Assembly (NCBI GenBank): GCA_025618425.1
Contig: CM046838.1
Span: 8,827,655-8,891,654 of the forward strand
Direction: 5' to 3'
DNA from: Heliocidaris tuberculata
Lineage: Eukaryota; Echinodermata; Echinoidea; Camarodonta; Echinometridae
Length of the DNA stretch: 64,000 nucleotides
Within the stretch, counting starts at the first letter, position 1, and each line of letters begins with the position of its first letter. Shown piece by piece: positions 36,166 through 48,172 of this stretch. The position numbers were made by a program, and so were the translations under genes. The notes beneath the pieces were generated by a model. It made no database searches, was not told where the DNA came from, and saw only the letters and a list, made by a program, of their open reading frames with translations.

Positions 36166-36288
36166 TGACTTAAGTAGATGAAGAGCTGGAGGCGATAAAT
36201 ATAGCGAGGAAAACAGTAAGAGAGAGGGAATGAAAAGAGAGAGGCAGGAGGGAGGCAGAAGGAAGTGGGGGGGGGGGGGGGGGGGGGG
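35908..36288. repeat. GA-rich region with long GA run and poly-G
   Basis: GA dinucleotides (main run 36094-36162) and a 22-bp poly-G (36267-36288). Long Ser/Leu frames on the minus strand are artefacts. Confidence 0.9.
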
Positions 36289-36861
36289 TAAGATATAGAA
36301 TACCGACGGAAGATTTCCGCCGAGCAAATAGTCATAAAATTCTCCACTGCATAATGCGCATTTCAATTTCCCCTGATAACACGATAGGATTAGTGTATGC
36401 ATTCGCCAAGCCTTATTTAAACACGAACAATAGACGAAGTGTTTCCATAGCTAGTTTGCATGGCTGAGATCGGAAGAAATGTTGTGACGTAATCTCTGCA
36501 TCATTTTTTTAAAAATTGAATAATGGAATTTGATAATGGAATAGAATGTGGTTAGTTTTTGCAAGGCCCTAGACGCTATTTTAAAAGGACCGAATGCGTT
36601 TGCAGTAGGTACGTGCATTAATGTACATAAATTACATGTATTAAGACATTATTGAAACAGAAAATCAATTTTGTAATGCAAATTCGCAATGAAGTTTTAA
36701 TTTTCTCTACTGCTTAGTACAAAGTGATCCGGCACATGAGATTGTAGTATATTTTCAATATTAAACATCAACCTGGCTCTACAGTGAAGTAGATCCAGGA
36801 TGATTATTCCTGATAACTTTTCACCGTATTTCATCTAACAAATTGGAAATTATAAATTATC

Positions 36862-36878
36862 ATATATATATATATATG

Positions 36879-36950
<72 letters not shown>
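36862..36950. repeat. TA microsatellite
   Basis: About 44 TA units with two GTA interruptions. Confidence 0.95.
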
Positions 36951-36954
<4 letters not shown>

Positions 36955-37348
36955 AACGACGTTTAATCCCGGTACGATCAAAACGTTTAATCCTGATATG
37001 ACCAAAACAAAATATGATTATCCTTCTTTCCTATACTTTTTTTTAAAATAAAGATTATAATTTATTCATACACTGCCCTCCAAGAGTTTGGGTATACCTT
37101 TAATAAGAACTGATTTCTCACAATCCCACAAAGTTCATTTATCATCAAATGTGTGTCACTGCAACAATATGGTATCAAACCGAAGAGTTTCAACCTTCAA
37201 GTTGACACCAGTTTAACATAATGTTTCAAGAGGCATTCATGCGTTAAAAAGGCCCAAAATACCCCAATAATATCATTTCCAGCGCAATTTGAAGGTCACT
37301 GGTTTGGTCAGTTGTGCAATCATTTTTGCACTTTTGGCATTCTACAAA

Positions 37349-38918
37349 CAGGGGCGTCGATCCTGGGGGGGCAGGGGGGCGATTGCCCCCCCCCCCAAGA
37401 AAACATTGGGGGGACAAACATATCATTTTGCCCCCCCCCCCCCAATAAATCCGGAGATGTAAAATAAAATAAGGAAAAACTGATGCAAAACTCGGTAAAT
37501 GAAACCTTCTAAACAATGAAATACAAAAGGTTTTACACGGTCAGACTTCAATTTCGCCGCGCGCTTCGCGCGCAAATTCTCTCATCTTTACTGCGTCATG
37601 TAACCGTGGAGAAGCTGTTTTTAAGAGGCGTTCCAAAAAATCATGACGCCATTAAAAAACGTTCTGAACATACATAATTCAATTCAAAGTTTAAATTTTC
37701 ATATTTATTTAGTTTTTTCTCTATTTTTTCATATTTTATTAGTGTTTATTTTTTCTATTATTTTGTGTTATATCTTCTCTACTCAATTTGCTGTTTTGTA
37801 AGATATATTTTCCCATTATTTTGTCGTTTTCCATGTGATATTTAATTCCATTTTCTGTTCATGATATCGATATGCATACTTTATTTAAGCTCAAATTACC
37901 ATCATATCTTTATTTAAGCTCAAGTTACCATCATATCTTTATCAAGGCTATGATGATCAGAGGCAGCGCTCCGGGGAAGGGGGAGGGGCAGGGGGCAAAG
38001 TGCCCCCTCATTTTTTCAAGGACCCCAAAAGTGCCCCTTTTCATAGCTGATAAGTGCCTTTTTCTTCGTATAGTGCCCCTTTTTCTTTCTAACCAGTGTC
38101 CATTTTACCTTCTGATGAGTGCCCCTTTTAACCTCAGAAATAAGTGCCCCTTTTGTTTTCTGATAAATGCGACATCGGTAGATACTGGTATATATAAAGT
38201 ATATATATGTGGGTATGTATAAAGTATATATATATATATATATATATATATGGGTCCATAAAGTCCACAAAGGGGCCTTATATATATAGCTCCAAATAAT
38301 CAGAGAGGCTTCATAACAATACATTCCCCTACTGATATCAGCACAATAGTGAGGCAGTGGAGCAGGGGGTAGGAGGGGCCCCAATGCCCTAAATTATACA
38401 AGAATGAGCAGTGCTTCTAAATTATAAAAGGAACGAGGACAATTTTTCCTAAATTTTTTCCAAAGCTCACTCGCTACGCTCGCTCGCATTTACTATTATC
38501 TTCTTATCATATTAGGAAAATCGCTGTATATAATTCAACACCCGTTGCCTTCAGCGTTAGAAATAAATCTTAAAGTTTTTGCTCGCTCGCTTCGCTCGCT
38601 CGCAAATGAATAATCAGGCTATTACACTCAAGTGCAAAGTAGTTTTTATCTAGAACCATGTTAAGATACAAACAATAGCGTGTCGAGAATGATCCTCGGT
38701 TGGGTATTGATCAGAATGTACCGGTATAATAATGTTTCGAAGTGGTATGTTCCGCCTTGTTTCCACCCTTTGTAGGTGCTGCTTTTTGTTGGTGCCCCCC
38801 CCCCCACTTTAAAAGACGCACCGCCGCCCCTGATGATGATTGAATTGAGTGTGAAATCATCATCGTTACGATAGGCTGTCTTGCCCCCCCCCTTCCGAAA
38901 AACGGATCGACGCCCCTG
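37349..38918. mobile_element. Non-autonomous hAT-like DNA transposon (outer), 1570 bp
   Basis: Terminal inverted repeats CAGGGGCGTCGATCC (37349) and GGATCGACGCCCCTG (ending 38918) are perfect over 15 bp. An 8-bp target duplication TCTACAAA lies at 37341-37348 and 38919-38926. Known: CAGGGGCG-type ends with 8-bp duplications mark the hAT superfamily. No transposase is visible. A second element (37958-38832) lies inside, so the original was about 690 bp. Poly-C blocks flank a short CGCGCGCTTCGCGCGC palindrome at about 37558-37573. Confidence 0.85.
37958..38832. mobile_element. Non-autonomous hAT-like DNA transposon (inner, nested), 875 bp
   Basis: Begins CAGAGGCAGCG and ends CGCCGCCCCTG, with matching direct repeats ATGATGAT at 37950-37957 and 38833-38840. 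The interior has an imperfect repeat of the word AGTGCCCCTTTT (six times at about 38000-38155), a TA run (38226-38252), and CGCTCGC palindromic words at about 38466 and 38580. No coding frame is supported. The duplication is slightly ambiguous because ATG is itself repetitive. Confidence 0.72.
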
Positions 38919-39249
38919 TCTACAAAATCTGCATGACCCTCGTTTTTACTGATGAATTTGTTGACTAATGTACAATAAGCATTCCTATAGTCATGCACAA
39001 AACTAGTATTTTCATCTAAGAAACACATTATGTGTTTTCTTTTTTCACTGGAGGTCATATTCTTTGCATTTGTGTATACCCTTACAAGGAAAATAATGAC
39101 TAAATGAATAATGTTATGTCATGAGATGCAAATTAATTTATTAATCTTTCAAAGTTTTATTTTATCATGTTTCGAATTTAAGAACCCTCCCCTGGCAGCC
39201 ATCATAGCAGGGCATATCCTGGGCATCCGGCTGGTCAAGTTGTGGGGGT

Positions 39250-39780
39250 AGTTCGCTAGAGCTCCTCCCTTTTGAATTTTTTTGTAAAGGTTGAAAAAAT
39301 GTTTCTGGTGAACTTTGATTTAACTTTGATTTAAGCTACGCAACCATTATTCTCTCATTTTCATTTCTGCACAATTCTATTTATTTCCACGAGATTTACC
39401 AAAACTGTGGTACATGTTTACGTTATTTCTTTACAATAATATGTATAATATACTTAATAATATAACATGTATCTCAAATCATATACGCTTGGATCCAGCT
39501 GAGGCATGCAGCTTGTCATTGTTCAAAACTCACCTGCCTCTGACAAAGGAATCAATTAATGAGGTTGAAGATTTGTCAATCTGTCGGTCAATTGAATCTG
39601 GTGTTGCCAAAACCACTAGCCCGTCTCTGTGGTCTAGTGGCTAAGGCATGGCGTTCTAAGCCAGTGGTCCGGGTTCGATTTATTTTCGAAAACATTTTTT
39701 CAACCTTTGCAAAAATTTCGAAAGGGAGGACAGCTCTGGGGAACTTTGATTAAAGCTACGCAAACATTATTCTCTCATTT
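39250..39780. repeat. Complex of inverted and direct repeats around a tRNA-like head
   Basis: 39250-39305 is the reverse complement of 39688-39744 (shared AACATTTTTTCAACCTTT and AAAGGGAGGA.AGCTCT). Each arm is followed in the same direction by a GAACTTTGATT.AAGCTACGCAA.CATTATTCTCTCATTT block (39307-39360 and 39740-39780). The two copies thus share one half in inverted and one half in direct orientation. Confidence 0.75.
39625..39680 (+). pseudogene. tRNA-Arg(TCT)-like fragment or SINE head
   Basis: GTCTCTGTGGTCTAGTGGCTAAGGC fits acceptor, D arm and box A. GGC-GTTCTAA-GCC forms an anticodon stem and a 7-base loop with TCT. CCGGGTTCGATT fits box B. The 3' side of the T stem and the acceptor stem are absent, so it is not a functional tRNA gene. 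Confidence 0.55.
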
Positions 39781-39788
39781 CACTTCTC

Positions 39789-39789
<1 letters not shown>

Positions 39790-39870
<81 letters not shown>

Positions 39871-39935
39871 GTGTGTGTGTGTGTGTGTGCGTGTGCGCGT
39901 GCGTGTGTGTGTGTGCGCGTGAGTGTGTGTGTGTT
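39790..39935. repeat. TA then TG compound microsatellite
   Basis: TA units (39791-39836) run directly into TG/CG units to about 39934. Confidence 0.95.
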
Positions 39936-40146
39936 GATTGATTGATTGTGATTGTTTGCGCCCGGATTTTCAAATTCAAGGATTTTACCTCAATTCCCAC
40001 AACCTAACCGCTCAACACCCACGAAAATTGATGATTTTTTGCGAGATGTACATTGCCTAATGTCTGAAAAGCAAAAACAACAACAACAAACATGAATGAA
40101 AGAGGTGAAATTAAACAAAAACAAAACAAATCGTTGGATGTATGTG

Positions 40147-40167
40147 CCCCCCCCCCCCCCCCCCCCC
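40147..40167. repeat. Poly-C tract
   Basis: 21 consecutive C residues. Confidence 0.95.
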
Positions 40168-40341
40168 GTTCCTTCGCCACTGGGTATATAACTTTGTGGG
40201 TTGGTGGTGGATATACTGTATAAGTCATTAACCCTCACTCGCTGTTAACAACATGTAGGCTGTCCTATCCGATCGATGTGTTTTGTATGAGTGAACGTCG
40301 TGGTTTTTGTGGTGAATAAGCGAAGTATCCATAATATAGAG

Positions 40342-40612
40342 GTGTCGTGGTCGTGTGGGTTAAACACTTGAATGGAGATGCGAAGGTCGTGGGTTCGAAC
40401 CCCGGCACGGCACTAGTGTTCTTTGGCAAGACATTAATCTACATTTGACACTCTCAACCCAGGTGTTAAATGGGTACCGGTAGGAAGGAATTCCTTGAAT
40501 GCTGTGAGCATCGAATTCGGTAGCCTAGCTAGAGCCGGGGTAATATTGGAGCGCCTAGAGTACCTTATTACGTGGTGGATATGAGCGCTATAAAAATACC
40601 CAATATTATCAT
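40342..40612 (+). mobile_element. tRNA-derived SINE
   Basis: A tRNA-like head of 72 nt (40342-40413) has a 7-bp acceptor stem (GTGTCGT with ACGGCAC), box A-like TGGTCGTGTGGG and box B GGGTTCGAACCC. The body continues AAATGGGTACCGGTAGGAAGG and ATTCCTTGAATGC, and ends GCGCTATAAAAATACCCAATATTATCATT. This body matches the fragment at 13080-13262. The AT-rich end resembles the A/T tails of echinoderm tRNA SINEs (recalled, not searched). Confidence 0.8.
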
Positions 40613-43290
40613 TATTGTACTGAATGATCCCAAACGAGGCTCCACAACAAAAGTCTTAAGATTTTCACTTCGTTCTCAGCAAATGTGACATCTACACTGT
40701 GCTCTTTTCAATAATTTAATCTCTTGAAATTTCCTGAATATGATTTTTTAACGCCAACAGTATCATAATAAACAAAATTATAAAGTAATCTCTACATTTA
40801 TATACTGTATATATCCTGTCAAAATATGTATTCCCGAAAGTTTAGATAATATTCATTTTACACAACTGTTCTGTTCACATTTAATTTCTTGAAATTTTCG
40901 GTAGACGCGCGTATAACGAATTCAATTCATGCATCCAGACGATTTTTACTAAAAAAAAAAAAAAAATTTAATTAAGAAAATTGTAGTTTTCTTTTTGCAT
41001 ACGGAATGAATCTACACTTACGAGTACCATTGTGCATGTTATCAATGTTTTAAATGGCTATAATAATTGAAATCGGTTGTATGTATGTATATATATATAT
41101 ATATATGAAATGACAATTCCTAGTTGATGATTCGAAAGATATTCGTGAAACATTACGTATGTAAAGCAAACGTTGCAATGGTTACTATTTGTTAAACTGC
41201 GTGATAATTAGAGGCAAAGCATTCCAACAAACAAAACGAAAAGGCTTTCATCTATATCTGTGTATGTCATCATTCTTGTACGCTCACGTCCAACCACATA
41301 GTGATATCCGTAAGATAAAATAATTCAAGGAAAAGGCACAGTTATTACTCACCAGCTGGTATTTCACACCATTCCAGTGTTTCCTTGCTTATGAGACAAT
41401 ATGACCTCAAAAATATAATCCAGTGCTGGGGATTTCGAAAGGTCAATTACAGCCATTTGTATGATCGGCAAATTCTTCACCCTGTTCGAAAAATACGCAC
41501 AAAATTGTATCTTTTCTTTCAGTGCTGAGTGCTACTGGGAAATCACCTTTTGTCAGACACGGTGAGATCATTAAAGCAAACAAACACTAAATAACAATAG
41601 AAGAAACTCCATCAGGCAGCAGATACTTCATTAGATACACAAACAAGTTCACCATCTCTAAAAGATTGTGTATAGATGAGCGCTGGCATTTGTCGAATCG
41701 AGTCGGGCAGTGGTATCCAACTGAGTTTAAAATCAATGCGTATAGATGTAAGTATTCCGATAATACAAAGTCGATTTTATCCCGTGGTTACAGTGAAAAG
41801 AGGATTCTGTACATGAAGCAGACAGACTCAAAAGAGATTATCCAAATGATTGTTTTTTATATTTTTTTAAATTTCCTGACCGCTAACTCTTCCCTCTTAT
41901 TAGCTTCCAATCTTGCGATCTGAAGGAGGTACCCCGAAACCAAACAGACCCCTCCACCAGTGGTAGGTAAGCAGAATAGTCCCTCCTGTTGAAACAGCAG
42001 AGGGTGCTATGGACTGTCTTGCCCCGGGGCCTAGTAAGTAAGCTCCTCCTAGACCGGCATTGTATTCTCCACCAACAACAGAATACTACCAGACAAAAGA
42101 ATAACGGGCCAAGGAGTGCATCATAAGAAATCGATCCGATTATTCCAGATGGAATATTAACAATAGATGACGTAAAAAGAAGATGCAGAAGTTTCTCGGA
42201 TGATAGAGTAGTATTGACAATCTCCAGCACTCGTCCTTTTTTTTTCTTTTTGTGCCTGCACTACACAAACGGTGCGCCGAGTGAAAGTGCTTCCTGCTTT
42301 TTCAGGGCATTTTCTGTCTGTGTGCGATGCATACGCGTAAACAAATGGTCTCTCCTCTTGCTGCACGCTTTAAACGTTCATGAACCGATGGCGCAAAAAG
42401 CTCGCATCGCTTAAGGTAGCGGATTGCTTATCTGTAATGCATCCTCCTTACGGCCGTTATGTTATTTTCTTCTCTCGTTTTCCTCTTTTGTTTTTCTTGT
42501 AGGAAATCATCGTGTATAACTATGCTTGCGAATGCAATGAAGGTTACTTCTTAGAAAATGATACAATTGCGATTTAGGCTTTCATGAAAAACTTTCGGAA
42601 ATTAAACCAGAGTCATTTCGATAATGAAAAATAAAACCTTTCGCAAGTGCTGAAACATTCTTCTCGTTATGATGAAATAGTATTCAGAGATGTGAAATAC
42701 ACACAAGACATCAGAATTTAGCAAACTACTGATGTTAGATTATAGGTATGATTTCTACAAAACAAGACTAAAAAGAAAGGCGATTTAAAATAAGGAATCG
42801 TTTAGTGCTAGTGAATAGTGAAATGTTTAAATGAAAGTAAAAATGAATAGATTTATTGACTTTCCATGCATCCACAATCTATACCATTGCAAAAAACAAG
42901 ATTGTCAAGGAGGCGACATGAAGGATCAGTCGCCTATCTCTGATTCAACTTTAGATTTCTATCTTACATATAGACTTTCTTGTTCTTCCTAAGTGAAATA
43001 TTGTACTCCAAATATCTCTTTCTATTTACCAATAATTGACAAACGAACTTATGGCATAGAATATATAGTTACAGTATTTCGTTGACTGTATTCCCTTGCA
43101 GGACTATGTTTTAATCATTCAACTCGCCTTTTTGAGGTATATTGTGTATCACTTACGGGAGTATGTGTTTTCAGTTGAAAGACAAACTAATCAAATATTC
43201 ATGCCTTATAAAATCAAGGCATTTCAGGGTGAGGGCAAATTTCCTTTTCCCGATGATTTCCCTCGCTATAACCTGAAAGAGGTAATAGTG
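40613..43290. other. Intergenic DNA, no gene recognised
   Basis: Poly-A at about 40950-40965 and a TA run at about 41090-41106. A somewhat GC-richer stretch (41880-42420) has a 115-codon minus-strand frame with one hydrophobic segment, but no splice or domain support. Confidence 0.4.

Positions 43291-43292
<2 letters not shown>

Positions 43293-43326
<34 letters not shown>
43293..43326. repeat. GA microsatellite
   Basis: Pure GA run of about 17 units. Confidence 0.95.
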
Positions 43327-43330
<4 letters not shown>

Positions 43331-43778
43331 CGATCGGCGAACACTGATATGCCCCTGTAGATCTCGATCATCATGACAATGGCTTGTGTTGACAACCAAT
43401 TAACACTCTGACTGCTGACAACCAACCCTGGAGATGAATAAATGTTTGTATAAACCAGGCATGGGGCCTGTTGCACCATCCCGGGGGGTGACGGAGGGAG
43501 GTGAATAATAGGACTGGTGTATGATGTACAGTCGAACATAACATCCACTGATTTCTAGTGATGTCCTTTTTGCTATTAAATAGAACTCCTCTACCTCCCC
43601 TTCATCGTGATCTTTCCAGCATCTTGTCCACCGAACAGCCGATAACCAGCATTTTGAATAGAACCCTTGTAGCGTAGACTAACATTCAACTGAACATTTT
43701 GGCTTGTCCTGTCAGCTGGGAAAGGAAAAATGTCTCCTTCTGTGCCTACGGGCTTGTTCTCGTTCTTTCTCTGCTCAA

Positions 43779-43782
43779 CCCC

Positions 43783-43816
<34 letters not shown>
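43779..43816. repeat. Poly-C followed by CT microsatellite
   Basis: About 14 C residues then CT units. Confidence 0.9.
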
Positions 43817-43817
<1 letters not shown>

Positions 43818-43916
43818 TGACTCTCTTCCTCCACTTATCATCTCTACATCCCTTCCTCTCTTCCACTTGCTCTATATGACGAAATGTCTAGTTGTGAGAA
43901 ATGAGAGACTTTAGAA

Positions 43917-45905
43917 TATGACAATCTATACGCAATATACAAAACATTTATTGGGGAAAAAAAGAATTTCTTTGTTCGGTAACGTTATACATTAGCGGCT
44001 CCAGGATGCTCACCCCCCCCCCCCCCCCTTGTTTTGTAGCAGACTTTCTTTTTGGGGCAAACTCACATCATCAGTATTTTTTGAAAAATTATTGAAAGTT
44101 AAATAATTCATGAAGCGAATCTTATTGACACGAAACTGGAAATATTAAAATGATACATTATCAATTACAATCATTTAGATAAATGATATGAACCAAAACT
44201 GGGCAATGGTTAATGGCTTATAATTTTTTCAATACATTGTATTTTTCCAAACATTTTATTATAATTCTCTTTACATAAAACTACTTATTACTTCAATCGA
44301 CCAAAAGAGGTCTCCTTACATCTGGATCGTTATTATCTAATATTTTTCGATTTCGAATAAATTTTGAGCTAATATCTTCAAACTTACGCATTCCTGTGAA
44401 TCTATGCTCATTGATAAGTGTTGATCTATAATGTATTTTTTTCTTTTTTCTTATCTCCTCGCCTCCGTCTCCCAAGCGTTTCTCAAACACAGAATTATAA
44501 GATACCCATTTAATCAATTATGCTTTGAACTATTGCTATTCCCCTATAAGTACCTGAAAAATATTGAAGAAGAATCTAATGGATGATCGGCCTTTATCAA
44601 TGTATGAGTGGAGAGCAGCAAGGGATAATGCTTTAATGGACGGTAGCGGAGAATAATGTCAAAAGTGAAAATCTTTCAAGAGTCAAAACGATAGGCTTTA
44701 CCATACCACTGAATAAAAAGCTTTAAAATCTTATATTGGATAGAGATGTGCGTAATATTATACTTTGGTATATTATGAATACATAAAAATGCAATTTCAG
44801 CTACAGAATAAATTATATAATGCATTTCATTAAAGGGCAGCCCAACCTTGGTAATAAGATGATTTGTGTGAAAGCAGAAATCGGACAAGAAATAAGAAAG
44901 TTATGGATTTTCGAAAAATGAGATCATGCATCCATGCGAATCTCAAATTGGCAATTTGGTGAGTCGACTTTGACATACATGCGGACAACTCTCCCGTTTG
45001 TCGTATACAAAATATCAATTTGCGAGTTTCTCCTTAGCGCCTTCTCCTTTGAGTACTGCCTCGGGGCAGTACTCAAAATATATTGGAGATAGCATATTGT
45101 TATAGGTCCTCATGAAAGAAAAAGATCCTACTGAGTAATACATTTTGAACAAAATGGTATTTTAGTAATTATTGGTGTTTGAGCAAATGGGGGAGTTGTC
45201 CGCAACTGCATCACAGTCACATTACCTATTCGGCCAATTTGAAATTCCCATGTCTAGTGATTACAATTTTCAAAAATTAATAACTTTCCTATTGCTTGTC
45301 CGAATTCGTTCAAACTTTCACCAATCTGCTTCTCTGATTTTTCCTCTTTCTTTAAAAGCAACTTGCCATTAAGGTTGTATATCCCTTTGATATCTTTATT
45401 CAAGAAAACAGTAGATTCAACTTTACTCTCCGCCTTTTATAGTTTTTTCGGTTTTTTTCTATTATGTAGAGTCTGAAGATATTTGCAAAGTCAAAGATGA
45501 AGTATTATATCCGTCATGAAAATAATCTGCGCAATATTTATTGCTCCAATGCGCGTCATGTGACAAAATACAATTCTCATTAGAATCATACAAATGAGCA
45601 ATTTGCCATCGGGGTAACATCTGACTTCACGATCGTGAATAGTACCACTATTCACGGATACTAAATACGGCGTTTGAAAAGTGTATAACATTGTGACGAC
45701 ATAAATTTTCGCGTATCTATTGTTTTAGGCACCGGCTCTTGAGGAAGTCATCATTACGCGTTTGATATCCCTTCAAATTCATCCCTTATTCAGAACTGTT
45801 CGTGGACGGTGCAGATGATCATCAGTAGAAGATCATTAGATTTAGGCTTTAGTACAAGATGATGGATATAGACCAAATATATACTACCTACATTCGAGTC
45901 TCTGG
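43917..45905. other. Intergenic DNA, no gene recognised
   Basis: AT-rich with a poly-C tract at about 44012-44028. A short GGCTCCAGGAT end at about 43996 looks like one end of a MITE, but no partner end was found. Confidence 0.4.
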
Positions 45906-45909
45906 TTAA

Positions 45910-46012
45910 ACTATGGTACCCTCAGTGACGTGAAGAGGACCATTTTCCTTCGGGGCTGCGCCCCTCATAAAAATAGTCGTGGTTCACTCCTCCTTGGGGA
46001 CCATAGTTCCAA
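45910..46012. repeat. Small foldback element
   Basis: Ends AACTATGGTACCCTC and GGGGACCATAGTT are inverted. The centre includes a GGGGCTGCGCCCC palindrome. Confidence 0.5.
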
Positions 46013-46924
46013 TCAGACCCTCTCATGGCATTGTGTATATTTGTATACTATCACAGGCATCGGTAAAAATTAAAGAATGTTGACATTGAAATCTTCTTAC
46101 CTTGCTATAGCAAAGGTGATTTTGTGCCTTGAAATGAAAAAAAAGCGTTTGAAGTCCTAAGGTATTATATAATTAATTTCAAGGCAAAATTTAAAAGAAT
46201 GAGTATTTTTATCGCCATTTCCATGAATATAGCACCGACTAAATGATTATAACAAAAGTACTGTGGTATATTGCCTGGTACTTATTATACATCCTTGGAC
46301 AATGTGTTTTGCCTTCAGTCCCTCTCGAATCAGGTATATTAAATGGGTACCTGACAATGCTCTGGTAATAATTAATTGCAAGGCCTGCAGGAACAGCAGC
46401 ATTAATCATGTTAATACCGAATGTTGATATGGCTACCTTGGGTAAATAGGACGAAATTATTATTATCATTAACCGTAATATGTTTTCCAGCATAACTATT
46501 ATCATGTTAAAGCTTGCTCGTATCATTTCGGAAATACACTCAATTTGACTGACTAATCTTGCTGTTAGTTCTTTCATGAAAGTATTTAAGGAGACTAATG
46601 TTGTTCGATAAAGCTCAAGTACCTCATTATATTCCCTTAAAATGGAATTCTGTGCTCCAGCTATGAAAGAGGGGTATCATTATCATGATTATGGGGCGTA
46701 TGTTTCTCAACCTTAGGTAACCTTCTTCTAAACAAAAACCCACACGCACACATCGTAATGCACACACACCCACCCACACACCCATACTATGCACACTATA
46801 TACACGTGAAACTTGTTATTGAAGGCTGGCAATTCCATCATGTCTCCATAATCAAGAGGATATTTTCTAGCTAATCTTGACTAAAGTCTAATGTTCATCG
46901 TGGAAATATTTTCGATCTCCGTTC

Positions 46925-47407
46925 TGTCTCTCTCTCTCTTTCTCTATCTTTCTCGCTCTCTCTTTCTCTTTCCCTCTCTTTCTTTCTCTCTCCCTCTCTC
47001 CCTCTCTTCCTTTCTCTCTCGTTTCTCTCTTACCCCCCCTCACTCGATACTACCTCTTTTTCCATCCCCTTCTCAATTTCTCTCTCTATCTCTTTGTCTA
47101 CTAAAGTGTATGATAATACCTTTACTTTCTTTCTTTCTTTCTTTCTCTCCTTTGCCACATCCTTTTCCACTTCTCTTTTTCCGTTTTCTGCACTTTTTCT
47201 CTCCCCCCCCCCCCTTCTTCTTTGTCTTTTTGACTCTGTCTCTCTGTTCTATTCCTTATCCTATGTCTGTCTATTTCTCTATCTCTGTTTCTCTCTGTTT
47301 CAATCTGTTCTGTTTCTTTCCATCTCTCCTTCTCTTCCCCACCACAAATATGTTTCCCCTCCCCCTCCCCCTCCCCTTTTCTGCCCCCCTCTCTCTCTGT
47401 CTTTCTA

Positions 47408-47438
<31 letters not shown>

Positions 47439-47495
47439 TCCTCTCTCTCTCTCTCTCTCTCACTCACTCACTCACTCACACACACACACACACAT
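46925..47495. repeat. CT-rich region with CTGT, CTCA and CA microsatellites
   Basis: Long pyrimidine-rich stretch with CTGT units (47409-47434), CT (47441-47461), CTCA (about 47460-47477) and CA (47477-47494). The Ser/Leu-rich frames of up to 234 codons are artefacts of composition. Confidence 0.9.
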
Positions 47496-47790
47496 TCACG
47501 GCTTTTCTTTGTCTCTTTTTGTCTTTTCCCTTTCGATATTATGCGATGGAGAAGGATGTTTCCATTTGAAAATCTCCTCACACCTGTGCGTCTAGAATGA
47601 ATGAGTGAACGAGGCATTGACGCCCTGTACCAAGCTAGATGGTGTCGGAGCGAAACGCATTAAACACCCAGCACAGGCTGTCGAGAAGGTCATGACTAGA
47701 ATTTACGCCAGGGTCATTCCAGCAAGAAAGCCTGTCGCTGCCCATTTAATATCCAGGCATATATTTTAAAGGTCGTTATTTTAAATAAAC

Positions 47791-48172
<382 letters not shown>

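Noticed and set aside
35778..36402. Minus-strand frames of 189 and 181 codons rich in Ser, Leu and Pro
   Set aside because: Two overlapping frames of similar composition over a GA-rich region are a repeat artefact, with no domain or splice signals.
39625..39680. Functional tRNA-Arg gene
   Set aside because: The 3' half of the T stem and the acceptor stem are missing and the next bases are AT-rich, so only a fragment or SINE head is supported.
41883..42366. Minus-strand frames of 115 and 69 codons in a GC-richer patch, one with a possible membrane segment
   Set aside because: No consensus donor or acceptor links them, the frames overlap in conflict, and there is no recognisable domain.
43996..44060. 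Possible MITE starting GGCTCCAGGATG before a poly-C tract
   Set aside because: Only one end is visible and no inverted partner or target duplication was found.
46891..47600. 234-codon and 168-codon Ser/Leu/Phe-rich frames that resemble membrane proteins
   Set aside because: Produced by CT/CTTT low-complexity sequence in more than one frame. The hydrophobicity is a by-product of T-rich codons.
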